DNA from: an uncultured Aquimarina sp.
GTDB taxonomy: Bacteria > Bacteroidota > Bacteroidia > Flavobacteriales > Flavobacteriaceae
NCBI GenBank assembly: GCA_947500545.1
Contig: CANMSO010000002.1
Span: 248,001-312,000, forward strand
Length of the DNA stretch: 64,000 nucleotides
Direction of reading: 5' to 3'
In this document: one piece after another, positions 46,917 to 54,629 of the stretch
Position numbering within the stretch: position 1 is the first letter of the stretch
How the letters are laid out: each line of letters begins with the position of its first letter
Position numbers and translations under genes: made by a program
Notes under the pieces: generated by a model
Database searches by the model: none
The model's input: only the letters and a program-made list of their open reading frames with translations
What the model was told of the DNA's origin: nothing

Positions 46917-46989
46917 TTCTAAGAAAGTATTATATTTACAATTGTTTAGAGGTTAATTTATAATAATAAAGACCGAAACATAAAAGTTT

Positions 46990-47292
46990 TTGAACATGTC
47001 AAAGTTTGGAGATATAATAGGTAATGAAATCCCAGTTTTACTGGATTTTTATACCGAGTGGAATGAACCTTCTGTTGCAATGCATCCAGTTTTAAGGGAT
47101 GTGGCTGCGGCTCTTGGGGATAAAGCTAAAGTAATTAAGATTGATGTGGATAAAAATGAGGAGTTGGCGACAGCACTACGAATCAAAGGACTTCCAACAT
47201 TAATGATTTATAAAGAAGGTGAAATGGTTTGGAGACAAAGTGGAGAGCAAGATGCGAATACTTTGATCGGTCTTATGAAGGAGTACGTTTAA
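46990..47292 (+). CDS. Thioredoxin-fold protein lacking the active-site cysteines
   Basis: 100 residues, the length of a thioredoxin. The cis-Pro loop GLPTLMIYKEGEMVWRQSG and the strand-helix order are present, but the WCGPC motif is replaced by W-N-E-P-S in DFYTEWNEPSVAM, so neither cysteine remains and no other cysteine occurs in the protein. It cannot act as a thiol oxidoreductase. A structural or partner-binding role is likely. There is no signal peptide, so it should be cytosolic. Confidence 0.85.
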   Translation: MNMSKFGDIIGNEIPVLLDFYTEWNEPSVAMHPVLRDVAAALGDKAKVIKIDVDKNEELATALRIKGLPTLMIYKEGEMVWRQSGEQDANTLIGLMKEYV

Positions 47293-47294
47293 GG

Positions 47295-47933
47295 CTAGAT
47301 TTTGTCAAAAATAAACCCCTTTTTAGTAAAATAATCCAAGACCTTTGGTAGTGCATATGTTAAGTTTTTTGACGCTTTAATACTGTCATGAAAAACGATA
47401 ATACTTCCTTGTTCCGTATTTTCAATTACATTTTGTAAACACACTTCTGGAGTAATATTTTGTTCCCAATCTTTTGATAAAACATCCCAAAGTATAATTT
47501 TATATCCAAGTTTTTCTAATATTTTAAATTTAGAATAACTTATTTGTCCGTAGGGGGGTCTAAAAATCCTTTGTTCTGGCAAAATTTCTATATGGGTGAG
47601 TATAGTGCTTTCACAATCAGTTATATTTTTTAGATATGCTCCCGAATTACTTTTCCAGGCTTTTAAGTGATTCATAGTGTGATTTCCAACGCTATGACCT
47701 TCAGAAACTATTTTATTAAAAATTTCGGGGTGCTTTTTAATGTTTTCTCCAATACAAAAAAAAGTTGCTTTGGCGTTGTACAGCCTAAGTTGATCTAAAA
47801 CAAATTCTGTAATATCGGGTATAGGCCCATCATCAAAAGTAAGGTACAATTTCTTCTCATTTTTGACATAAAGATCCCAGGTATATGATGAGAAGAATTG
47901 TTTTAGGACCTTAGGTGTTTTACTGGGAATCAA
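47295..47933 (-). CDS. Polysaccharide deacetylase (NodB homology domain)
   Basis: 212 residues. The motifs are all there: motif 1 LTFDDGPIP with the catalytic and metal Asp pair, motif 2 GNHTMNH with the two metal His, motif 3 FRPPYGQIS, and the later HDS motif in IIVFHDSIKAS. No signal peptide is visible, unlike most chitin or peptidoglycan deacetylases. The substrate could be peptidoglycan or another N-acetylated glycan. It converges with the preceding thioredoxin-like gene with a two-base gap. Confidence 0.9.
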   Translation of the reverse strand: MIPSKTPKVLKQFFSSYTWDLYVKNEKKLYLTFDDGPIPDITEFVLDQLRLYNAKATFFCIGENIKKHPEIFNKIVSEGHSVGNHTMNHLKAWKSNSGAYLKNITDCESTILTHIEILPEQRIFRPPYGQISYSKFKILEKLGYKIILWDVLSKDWEQNITPEVCLQNVIENTEQGSIIVFHDSIKASKNLTYALPKVLDYFTKKGFIFDKI

Positions 47934-47951
47934 GTGTGCTATAAGATTAAT

Positions 47952-47983
47952 AAAAAAGTGAGCCCCTTAGGACCCACTTTTTT
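47952..47983 (-). terminator. Terminator after the DUF2723 gene
   Basis: AAAAAAGTG (47952-47960) pairs with CACTTTTTT (47975-47983) around a G/C-rich loop. The minus strand ends in six T. It lies three bases past the stop of the 1100-residue protein gene. Confidence 0.8.
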
Positions 47984-47985
47984 AA

Positions 47986-50900
47986 TTATTGTGGTATGGT
48001 ATCTAAAGAATCCAGCGCTTTTTCCTGATTCTGGAATTCTTTAATTAACGCTTCTTCTTGTTTGCGTAGTTCTTCTTCGTCATCGTATCCTTCATCTGAA
48101 GAATAAAGGCGTGTAAATAATCCAAGATATTTGTTGAATTCATCTGCTTTTTCCTCTATCATTTCTCGATCTTGATTAATTAACAATAGGTCTACTACAC
48201 TTCTGTATCGTTCTACATTGGTAACAATATCTTCTGCATAGTGATATTGATCTTTCAGTTCAAGGCTTCCAAAATAGGTAAGTTGTTCTTGATATTTTTT
48301 GGCAACTTTATTCCAAAGATCACGTGCTTTTTGTTTTTCACCAACTTGATAATATCCTGTCACATATGGCTCAAGTAGTGTGTAATATTCATAGTATTCA
48401 ATTGGCATTTTATCCATAGCCAGATCAATTATTTCTTTAGCTTTGCCTTTCTTGCCTTCTTGTATAAGTGCTTCTACTAATCTTGCAAGATTGCTTCTGT
48501 AAGTAATTGCATTTTTTCTGGTTTCGGGATCATGATATATGTTAGGATCACTACTATTACCCCAGTCCCAGCTAGTGACATTTTTGTACATAAGATCAGT
48601 ATCAATTCTACCCATTTCAAAAGGATTGCGTTTATCCAGTTTTGTACGGATTGGTACAAGCTTATAGGTAACACCATCTAGTTGTAGGTAATCTTTCATC
48701 CATAAAAAATCATCATCACCATAACTTCCTCCTGTAAAATACATAGGTCTTTCCCAGTTGTTATTGGCAAGGATATCCAACATGAGCAGTCTGTTTTTAA
48801 ATAGTAAATCTCCTTTTAGGTGAATATCAATATATGGTACAATAAGGTCTGCATCTTCTTGAGAGACTATCCCGTTTCTAAGTACAGCTTCTTTATTTAC
48901 TGGGATTCTTATATGTTTCGAAGGGAATGTATTTACTTTTTTACCACTTTGTAGGTCTCCTTTGGTTCTTGGATCATCAGTTTCTATCCATCTCATCCAG
49001 TTTTTGATGAGCATCGTGTCGTTAGTAACAGGTTTGAAATAGATAGCATCATTATTCCCCCATTTGTAGAAATCATGAGTTAATTGCGATGGTATTGGCT
49101 TACCGTCATATGCTGCTCTTTTCATTTGATCAATGTACCAATCTGTTGCAAAAAGACTAGTGTTTACTGTTCGAACATCAGTTCGATAGCCTTCAATCTC
49201 CTGGGCATACCATAAGGCAAATGTATCATTGTCACCGATAGTAAATAGAATTGCGTCTTGCTGGCAGGACTGTAAATACATTTTTGCCATCGCTTGGGCT
49301 GTGTATCTGTTAGAGCGATCATGGTCATCCCAGTTTTCTGAAGCTAATAGAACAGGAACCGCTAATAGACAAACCCCTGTTACTATAGGAGCAAGAAGTT
49401 TTGGTTTTAAATACCCTTTGAGTAAATCAAATAATGCGTAGACGCCAAATCCTATCCAAATGGAGAATACATAAAATGATCCTACCAATGCATAATCCCG
49501 TTCTCTTGGCTCAAAGGGTCTTTCGTTAAGATATATTTTTAGAGCTAGGCCAGTAAATAAGAAGAAAACTAGTAATACCCAAAAGTTTTTCTTATCACGT
49601 TGAAGCATAAATACAAATCCAATTAACCCGAGTAAAAGAGGTAAAAAGTAATAGGTGTTTCTTGCTTTGTTTTTGAGAGCATCACCTGGTAAGTTATCCT
49701 GTGACCCAAGGCGTAACTCATCGATAAATTTTATGCCACTAAGCCAGTTTCCTTCTAAATTTGTTAGATTACCTTGGTTATCATCTTGTCTTCCAACAAA
49801 ATTCCACATAAAATATCTCCAATACATATACCCCATTTGATAGTCAAACATATAGATAATGTTATCCCATAGAGATGGTTTTTGTACGTCTAGGTAATTG
49901 CCAAAGGATTGTAAGAATTTATGATAATCATCATTATCCAATTTTCCGCTAGCATACTCTCTCCTAAATTGTGTAACGGCATTAAGCAACTCTTCTTCAC
50001 TCTGGTATTCTGGTTTTATTGTAAATTTTGTTGGGCCAGTGAACTCCATATAATTAGAAATATGCTCTGTGCTCCACATTCTTGGTAAAAACGCTTTGTG
50101 AGCATCGTCAAGATTTTGTTTAGCGTTTTTCCAATCGTTTACAATAACATATTTTCCGGTTTTCAGGTCCTTTTCATATTTCGGTTTATCATCTTCGTAT
50201 GATCTGTTTTCATCTAATCCTGCATAAATTTCTGTGAATTGTGGGCCATAAAAAAGATGAGTTTCTGGATACTGTTCCAGATTATAATAAGCTAACAGCT
50301 CTCTGGCATTGTTAGGATTATTCTCATTAATAACTGTTCCTGCATTTGCTCTAATCGGTAACATTACCCAGCTAGAAAACCCAACTAAGATAAAAACAAC
50401 ACATAATAATAGTGTGTTTAATTGCACATAGTCTTTTTTACGGGTGTATTTTATTCCGAAATAGAAAGCGGCTATAATAATAAGGCCGGCTATAATTGTT
50501 CCTGAATTAAAAGGCAGGCCAATAGAATTAACAAAAAACACTTCGGCAGCACCAAAGAATTTTAAAGTAGATGGTAGTAATAATTTGAAAATGAACAACA
50601 ATATAGCTACTACAACTACATTGGCAATAACAAAGTTTTTTAAAGTTACCTCTTTGTAGTTTTTAAAGTAATATAATAATCCAATCGCAGGAATGGATAA
50701 TAATCCCATAAAATGGACTCCAAATGATAACCCAACTATAAAAGAGATTAAAATAAGCCATTTATTCCCTCTTGGTTTATGCATGTCTCGCTCCCAAAGC
50801 AATCCAAGATAAAAAAGTACGGATAAGATGCATATTGCCATAGCGTACACTTCGGCTTCTACGGCATTAAACCAGAAGCTATCGGTGAAAGTAAAGGCTA

Positions 50901-51288
50901 ATGCGCCAACAACACCACTGCCTAAAACGGCGAAGGCTTTGCCTTGTGTAAATTCTTCATCTTTGGTGATTAGTTTTTTTACCAGAATCGTAATAGACCA
51001 AAACATAAATAATATGGCAAAAGCACTAGCAAAAGCAGAAGTCATATTGACCATCAAAGCAATTTGAGTTGGATCAGAAGCAAAAGCGCTGGCAAAAGCC
51101 CCAATCATCTGAAATAAAGGTGCCCCTGGTGGATGGCCAACCTGTAACTTTGACGATGTTGCAATATATTCACCAGCATCCCAAAAACTGGCTGTTGGTT
51201 CAACTGTCATTGAATATACAAATAGGGCAATTGCAAATACTACCCATCCAATTATTTTATTCCACTTAGTAAAGTTGAATGTGCTCAT
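47986..51288 (-). CDS. DUF2723 family giant membrane protein (GT117-like)
   Basis: 1100 residues. The first half has about a dozen membrane helices with the DUF2723 motif ASFWDAGEYIATSSKLQVGHPPG near residue 30, where the Asp-Glu pair resembles the catalytic site of protein O-mannosyltransferases. The second half is periplasmic and helical (IIDLAMDKMPIEYYEYYTLLEPYV, TPR-like) and ends in an acidic coiled coil. Members are placed in GT117. It may transfer a lipid-linked sugar to proteins. That is established only by family resemblance. It is alone between nodB and tRNA-Gln. Confidence 0.9.
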   Translation of the reverse strand: MSTFNFTKWNKIIGWVVFAIALFVYSMTVEPTASFWDAGEYIATSSKLQVGHPPGAPLFQMIGAFASAFASDPTQIALMVNMTSAFASAFAILFMFWSITILVKKLITKDEEFTQGKAFAVLGSGVVGALAFTFTDSFWFNAVEAEVYAMAICILSVLFYLGLLWERDMHKPRGNKWLILISFIVGLSFGVHFMGLLSIPAIGLLYYFKNYKEVTLKNFVIANVVVVAILLFIFKLLLPSTLKFFGAAEVFFVNSIGLPFNSGTIIAGLIIIAAFYFGIKYTRKKDYVQLNTLLLCVVFILVGFSSWVMLPIRANAGTVINENNPNNARELLAYYNLEQYPETHLFYGPQFTEIYAGLDENRSYEDDKPKYEKDLKTGKYVIVNDWKNAKQNLDDAHKAFLPRMWSTEHISNYMEFTGPTKFTIKPEYQSEEELLNAVTQFRREYASGKLDNDDYHKFLQSFGNYLDVQKPSLWDNIIYMFDYQMGYMYWRYFMWNFVGRQDDNQGNLTNLEGNWLSGIKFIDELRLGSQDNLPGDALKNKARNTYYFLPLLLGLIGFVFMLQRDKKNFWVLLVFFLFTGLALKIYLNERPFEPRERDYALVGSFYVFSIWIGFGVYALFDLLKGYLKPKLLAPIVTGVCLLAVPVLLASENWDDHDRSNRYTAQAMAKMYLQSCQQDAILFTIGDNDTFALWYAQEIEGYRTDVRTVNTSLFATDWYIDQMKRAAYDGKPIPSQLTHDFYKWGNNDAIYFKPVTNDTMLIKNWMRWIETDDPRTKGDLQSGKKVNTFPSKHIRIPVNKEAVLRNGIVSQEDADLIVPYIDIHLKGDLLFKNRLLMLDILANNNWERPMYFTGGSYGDDDFLWMKDYLQLDGVTYKLVPIRTKLDKRNPFEMGRIDTDLMYKNVTSWDWGNSSDPNIYHDPETRKNAITYRSNLARLVEALIQEGKKGKAKEIIDLAMDKMPIEYYEYYTLLEPYVTGYYQVGEKQKARDLWNKVAKKYQEQLTYFGSLELKDQYHYAEDIVTNVERYRSVVDLLLINQDREMIEEKADEFNKYLGLFTRLYSSDEGYDDEEELRKQEEALIKEFQNQEKALDSLDTIPQ

Positions 51289-51449
51289 AAAATTTATTCG
51301 GTTATATAACGTGTGGCGAATTTAGTAATAAAAATACTTTCACCTTGTTTTTTTTAGCAAACGCTTAACACAAGTTTATGTTATTAAGGGATATGACCAA
51401 TTGGAAATGTAGTGTTTGACGATTTTAATCGAATAAATTTAAAAAAATG

Positions 51450-51480
51450 TTTGCAGAGCCAAAAGAAAGTTTTAAATTTG
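51450..51480 (+). promoter_or_regulatory. Promoter of tRNA-Gln
   Basis: TTTG (51450-51453), a 19-base spacer, then TAAATTTG (51473-51480). Both boxes match the Bacteroidota consensus exactly, and the tRNA begins 18 bases later. Confidence 0.8.
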
Positions 51481-51497
51481 CACCCGCAAAGACACAT

Positions 51498-51570
51498 TGG
51501 TCTATGGTGTAACTGGCAACACGTCTGGTTTTGGTCCAGAAGAGTCTAGGTTCGAGCCCTAGTAGACCAA
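51498..51570 (+). tRNA. tRNA-Gln (anticodon TTG)
   Basis: A 73-base tRNA. The acceptor stem TGGTCTA (51498-51504) pairs with TAGACCA (51563-51569), discriminator A at 51570. The anticodon stem TCTGG/CCAGA encloses TTTTGGT, so the anticodon is TTG. The T-arm GGTTCGAGCCC is intact. CCA is not encoded. Confidence 0.97.
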
Positions 51571-51576
51571 CATAAA
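51554..51576. repeat. Direct repeat, copy in tRNA-Gln 3' end
   Basis: The 23 bases beginning GAGCCCTAGTAGACCAACAT and ending AAA cover the 3' part of the T-arm, the acceptor strand and the first bases after the gene. They recur exactly at 51667-51689, 113 bases downstream. Confidence 0.9.
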
Positions 51577-51578
51577 TT

Positions 51579-51615
51579 GAAGGAATTGGTGTAAAACTGA
51601 TTCCTTCTTTTTTTT
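51579..51615 (+). terminator. Terminator of tRNA-Gln
   Basis: GAAGGAAT (51579-51586) pairs with ATTCCTTC (51600-51607), followed by eight T. It ends the tRNA-Gln transcript. Confidence 0.85.
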
Positions 51616-51666
51616 GAATGAGGTTTTGGGCGAGAAGTTTATGCTGAGCGAGGAATGAGTCGAAGT

Positions 51667-51689
51667 GAGCCCTAGTAGACCAACATAAA
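51667..51689. repeat. Direct repeat, free copy of the tRNA-Gln 3' end
   Basis: Exact copy of 51554-51576 with no tRNA body before it. Between the copies lie the tRNA terminator and a segment ATGCTGAGCGAGGAATGAGT that resembles scattered intergenic repeats of Flavobacteriaceae. It may be a remnant att site or a partial duplication. Confidence 0.85.
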
Positions 51690-51719
51690 AAGAGCTACAT
51701 TTTTTGTAGCTCTTTTTTT
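51687..51719. terminator. Second hairpin terminator after the repeat
   Basis: AAAAAGAGCTACA (51687-51699) pairs with TGTAGCTC (51705-51712) and the following T tract. The symmetrical A and T runs make it usable from both strands, so it may also serve the universal stress gene ending at 51775. Confidence 0.8.
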
Positions 51720-51774
51720 ATTTTAGAGTGATATATACTTTGAAACGTCTTTTTTTTAAAGGAGAGGGGGGTAA

Positions 51775-52608
51775 CTATATCTTAAAAGTAAGAACGGGTC
51801 GTTTTGCATGATTTACCACATCTTCTCCTAAGCTTCCATTTATGAAATGAGAGATTCCCTTTCTTCCATGGGTGCTTATCCCAATCATTCCTGCTTTTAC
51901 AGAATCTGCAAAATTTAATATTCCTTTCTCTACCGTGATATCGTTATATATGTTTAATGTATAGCCTTCAATTCCTAAGCCCGAGATCATTTTATTCATT
52001 TTATCTTCGGTTTCATAAGTGGTCTTGAAACCATTGGCTGTGTTTATCCATACCAGATGAAGCTTCGCATCTATTGATTTTGCAAATTCATTTGCAGCAA
52101 GCAGACTTGGTTTATCTTCATCATCAAAATTGGTAGCGTATACGAAATCATTTACGTCAAAAATTTGACAATCTTCTTTAATTACTAAAACGGGCTTTTT
52201 CGATGTGCGAACAATTTTTTCAGCGTTAGAGCCAATAAACAATTCTTCAAAACCTGTAGAGCCATGAGAGCCCATTATAATGATATCTACATTGTTCTTG
52301 GTGCTAGAATCAATAATTCCATGCATAACATCTTCAAAACTTACGGTTTCGATTACTTCGATGCCCTTTAGGTAGTCTTGGTCCAGAACTTCTTCAAACT
52401 TTTTGTGTGTTTGCTTCATGAAAAACACAGCTTCTGGAGCTGGAGCTGGAGCGCCAGAGGACATGAGATCTGTAAGGTGTATTGGCATTTCTAAAATATG
52501 AAGTAAGTAAATTGTAGAATTATTTTTTTTTGCAATTTGGGCAGCCACTTTTAATGCACTTTCTGCTTGTTTGGAAAAATCTGTTGGAACTAGTATACTT
52601 TTAATCAT
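51775..52608 (-). CDS. Universal stress protein with two Usp domains
   Basis: 277 residues, two tandem Usp domains. Domain 1 (1 to about 145) begins MIKSILVPTDFSKQAESAL and has the ATP-binding-type GSHGSTGFEELFIGSNAEKI. Domain 2 (about 150-277) ends GISTHGRKGISHFINGSLGE then VVNHAKRPVLTFKI. Both halves keep the G-x2-G-x9-G-S/T pattern expected for ATP binding. Cytosolic. Stress or energy-status role by family. It stands alone. Confidence 0.93.
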   Translation of the reverse strand: MIKSILVPTDFSKQAESALKVAAQIAKKNNSTIYLLHILEMPIHLTDLMSSGAPAPAPEAVFFMKQTHKKFEEVLDQDYLKGIEVIETVSFEDVMHGIIDSSTKNNVDIIIMGSHGSTGFEELFIGSNAEKIVRTSKKPVLVIKEDCQIFDVNDFVYATNFDDEDKPSLLAANEFAKSIDAKLHLVWINTANGFKTTYETEDKMNKMISGLGIEGYTLNIYNDITVEKGILNFADSVKAGMIGISTHGRKGISHFINGSLGEDVVNHAKRPVLTFKI

Positions 52609-52780
52609 AATATTGCTTTTTTTGAAATAAGTTACTTAATTATGGTTTGAGTTCAGAATATTCAAGTGGTTCAAGGATAGGAATCAAATAAGGTAAGAAT
52701 TAATTAACTTCTTAAGCCTAAAGAAACTGTCCTTGTGTTATTTATATTAAATTTACAAATAAATTCATTCTTTATGATGT

Positions 52781-52810
52781 TTTGTATCTAAGATATTATT
52801 GCTATCTTTG
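52781..52810 (+). promoter_or_regulatory. Promoter of rimP-nusA-infB
   Basis: TTTG (52781-52784), 18-base spacer, TATCTTTG (52803-52810). Both boxes are perfect. The start of transcription should fall near 52816, giving a leader of about 57 bases. Confidence 0.8.
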
Positions 52811-52838
52811 CACCGTTGAAATTAAAAAACCAGAAATT

Positions 52839-52859
52839 GAGGGGACGAAAAGTCCCCTC
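52839..52859 (+). promoter_or_regulatory. Hairpin in the rimP leader
   Basis: GAGGGGAC (52839-52846) pairs perfectly with GTCCCCTC (52852-52859) around GAAAA, 13 bases before the rimP start. With only TTTTCATC after it, it could act on initiation or as a weak attenuator. Confidence 0.65.
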
Positions 52860-52872
52860 TTTTCATCTATTC

Positions 52873-53337
52873 ATGTCATTAAAAGATAAAGTTTACAGGT
52901 TGTTGGATGAGGCGCTTGCCGAGAATCCCTCGTTGTTTCTAATCGATTGTAAAATTCAATCGGGTAATAGTATTGAGGTTACTATAGATGGAGATGATGG
53001 AGTTAAAGTCGAAGATTGTATTGCTATTAGTCGTGCAATCGAACATAATCTGGATAGAGATGAAGAAGATTTTTCACTTCAGGTTATGTCTTCTGGAGTA
53101 TCTGAAGGGCTAAAACATATTAGACAGTATAAAAATAATGTTGGTAGAAAACTTAAAGTTAAAACCAAGGAAGAAACACTAGAAGGGGAATTGATTTCTG
53201 CAACAGAAGATAAAGTTACCTTGACATGGAAAGCAAGAGAGCCTAAGCCTATTGGAAAAGGAAAGGTTACTGTTGCCAAAGAGGCTAGTGTTGCTTATGA
53301 AGATATTGTAGAAGCAAAAGTTATGATAACATTTTAA
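52873..53337 (+). CDS. rimP: Ribosome maturation factor RimP
   Basis: 154 residues from the ATG at 52873. A TTG at 52816 would give a longer form but falls at the predicted transcription start and has no family match. The N-terminal domain has MSLKDKVYRLLDEAL and IEVTIDGDDGVKVEDCIAIS, and the C-terminal SH3-like barrel follows (KLKVKTKEETLEGELIS). RimP helps 30S subunit assembly. It starts the classical rimP-nusA-infB operon. Confidence 0.94.
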   Translation: MSLKDKVYRLLDEALAENPSLFLIDCKIQSGNSIEVTIDGDDGVKVEDCIAISRAIEHNLDRDEEDFSLQVMSSGVSEGLKHIRQYKNNVGRKLKVKTKEETLEGELISATEDKVTLTWKAREPKPIGKGKVTVAKEASVAYEDIVEAKVMITF

Positions 53338-53352
53338 TAATAATATATTGAT

Positions 53353-54585
53353 ATGGAAAATATCGCATTAATAGAATCATTTTCAGAATTCAAGGATGAT
53401 AAGTTTATAGATCGTGTGACGCTAATGTCAATCTTAGAAGATGTATTTAGGAATGCTCTAAAGAAGAAATTTGGGAGTGATGACAATTTCGATATCATTA
53501 TAAATCCTGATAAAGGAGATTTAGAAATTTGGAGAAACCGTATCGTAGTTGGTGATGGAGAGGTAGAAGATGATAATCAGGAAATATCATTGACAGCAGC
53601 TAGAAAAATTGAACCTGATTTCGAAGTCGGTGAAGATGTTTCTGAAGAAGTAAAGCTTATTGATCTGGGAAGACGATCTATTTTGGCATTACGTCAAAAC
53701 TTGATTTCCAAGATTCATGAACATGATAATACAAATATTTATAAGCAGTTTAAAGAATTAGAAGGAGAAATTTATACTGCTGAAGTTCATCATATTCGCC
53801 ATAGGGCGATCATTATGTTAGATGATGAAGGAAACGAAATTATTTTGCCAAAAGACAGACAGATACCTTCAGACTTTTTCCGTAAAGGGGAGAATGTACG
53901 AGGAGTGATAGAGTCTGTTGAGCTTAAGGGTAATAAGCCATCAATAATTATGTCTAGAACATCTCCTTTGTTCTTAGAGAAATTATTTGAGTCAGAGATT
54001 CCTGAAGTTTTTGACGGATTGATTAGTGTTAAAAAAGTGGTTAGGATTCCTGGAGAAAAAGCAAAGGTTGCTGTGGATTCATATGACGACAGAATTGATC
54101 CTGTTGGAGCATGTGTAGGAATGAAAGGTTCTCGTATTCACGGAATCGTAAGAGAATTAGGAAATGAAAATATTGATGTTATCAATTACACCAATAATAT
54201 ACAACTATATATAACTAGAGCGCTTAGCCCTGCAAAGGTTACTTCGATCAAAATGAATGAAGAAGATGGTAGAGCAGAGGTGATGCTAAGGCCAGAAGAA
54301 GTCTCTAAAGCCATTGGTAGAGGAGGGTTTAATATTAGATTGGCTGGTCAGTTAACGGGTTATGAAATAGATGTGTTTAGAGAAGGTGTAGAAGAGGATG
54401 TAGAACTTACAGAATTTTCTGATGAGATTGATTCTTGGATTATTGAGGAGTTTTCTAAAATAGGATTGGATACGGCCAAAAGTATTTTAGAACAAGATTC
54501 TGCTGATTTGGTTAAACGAACTGATCTTGAAGAAGAGACAGTGAACGAAGTTATGAGAATATTAAAATCAGAATTTGAGGATTAA
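53353..54585 (+). CDS. nusA: Transcription termination/antitermination protein NusA
   Basis: 410 residues. N-terminal RNA-polymerase-binding domain (1 to about 125), S1 domain (about 130-200, GEIYTAEVHHIRHRAIIML), and two KH domains (RIDPVGACVGMKGSRIHGIV and RPEEVSKAIGRGGFNIRLA). It lacks the C-terminal acidic repeats of E. coli NusA (495 residues), as is normal in Bacteroidota. It follows rimP by 15 bases. Confidence 0.98.
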   Translation: MENIALIESFSEFKDDKFIDRVTLMSILEDVFRNALKKKFGSDDNFDIIINPDKGDLEIWRNRIVVGDGEVEDDNQEISLTAARKIEPDFEVGEDVSEEVKLIDLGRRSILALRQNLISKIHEHDNTNIYKQFKELEGEIYTAEVHHIRHRAIIMLDDEGNEIILPKDRQIPSDFFRKGENVRGVIESVELKGNKPSIIMSRTSPLFLEKLFESEIPEVFDGLISVKKVVRIPGEKAKVAVDSYDDRIDPVGACVGMKGSRIHGIVRELGNENIDVINYTNNIQLYITRALSPAKVTSIKMNEEDGRAEVMLRPEEVSKAIGRGGFNIRLAGQLTGYEIDVFREGVEEDVELTEFSDEIDSWIIEEFSKIGLDTAKSILEQDSADLVKRTDLEEETVNEVMRILKSEFED

Positions 54586-54629
54586 TAAACACAATTAAAT
54601 TATATTTGAGCATAAAATAACGGGCATTT

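Noticed and set aside
51498..51719. Integrated mobile element at tRNA-Gln
   Set aside because: Only 113 bases separate the repeats and there is no integrase or cargo, so no element is present now.
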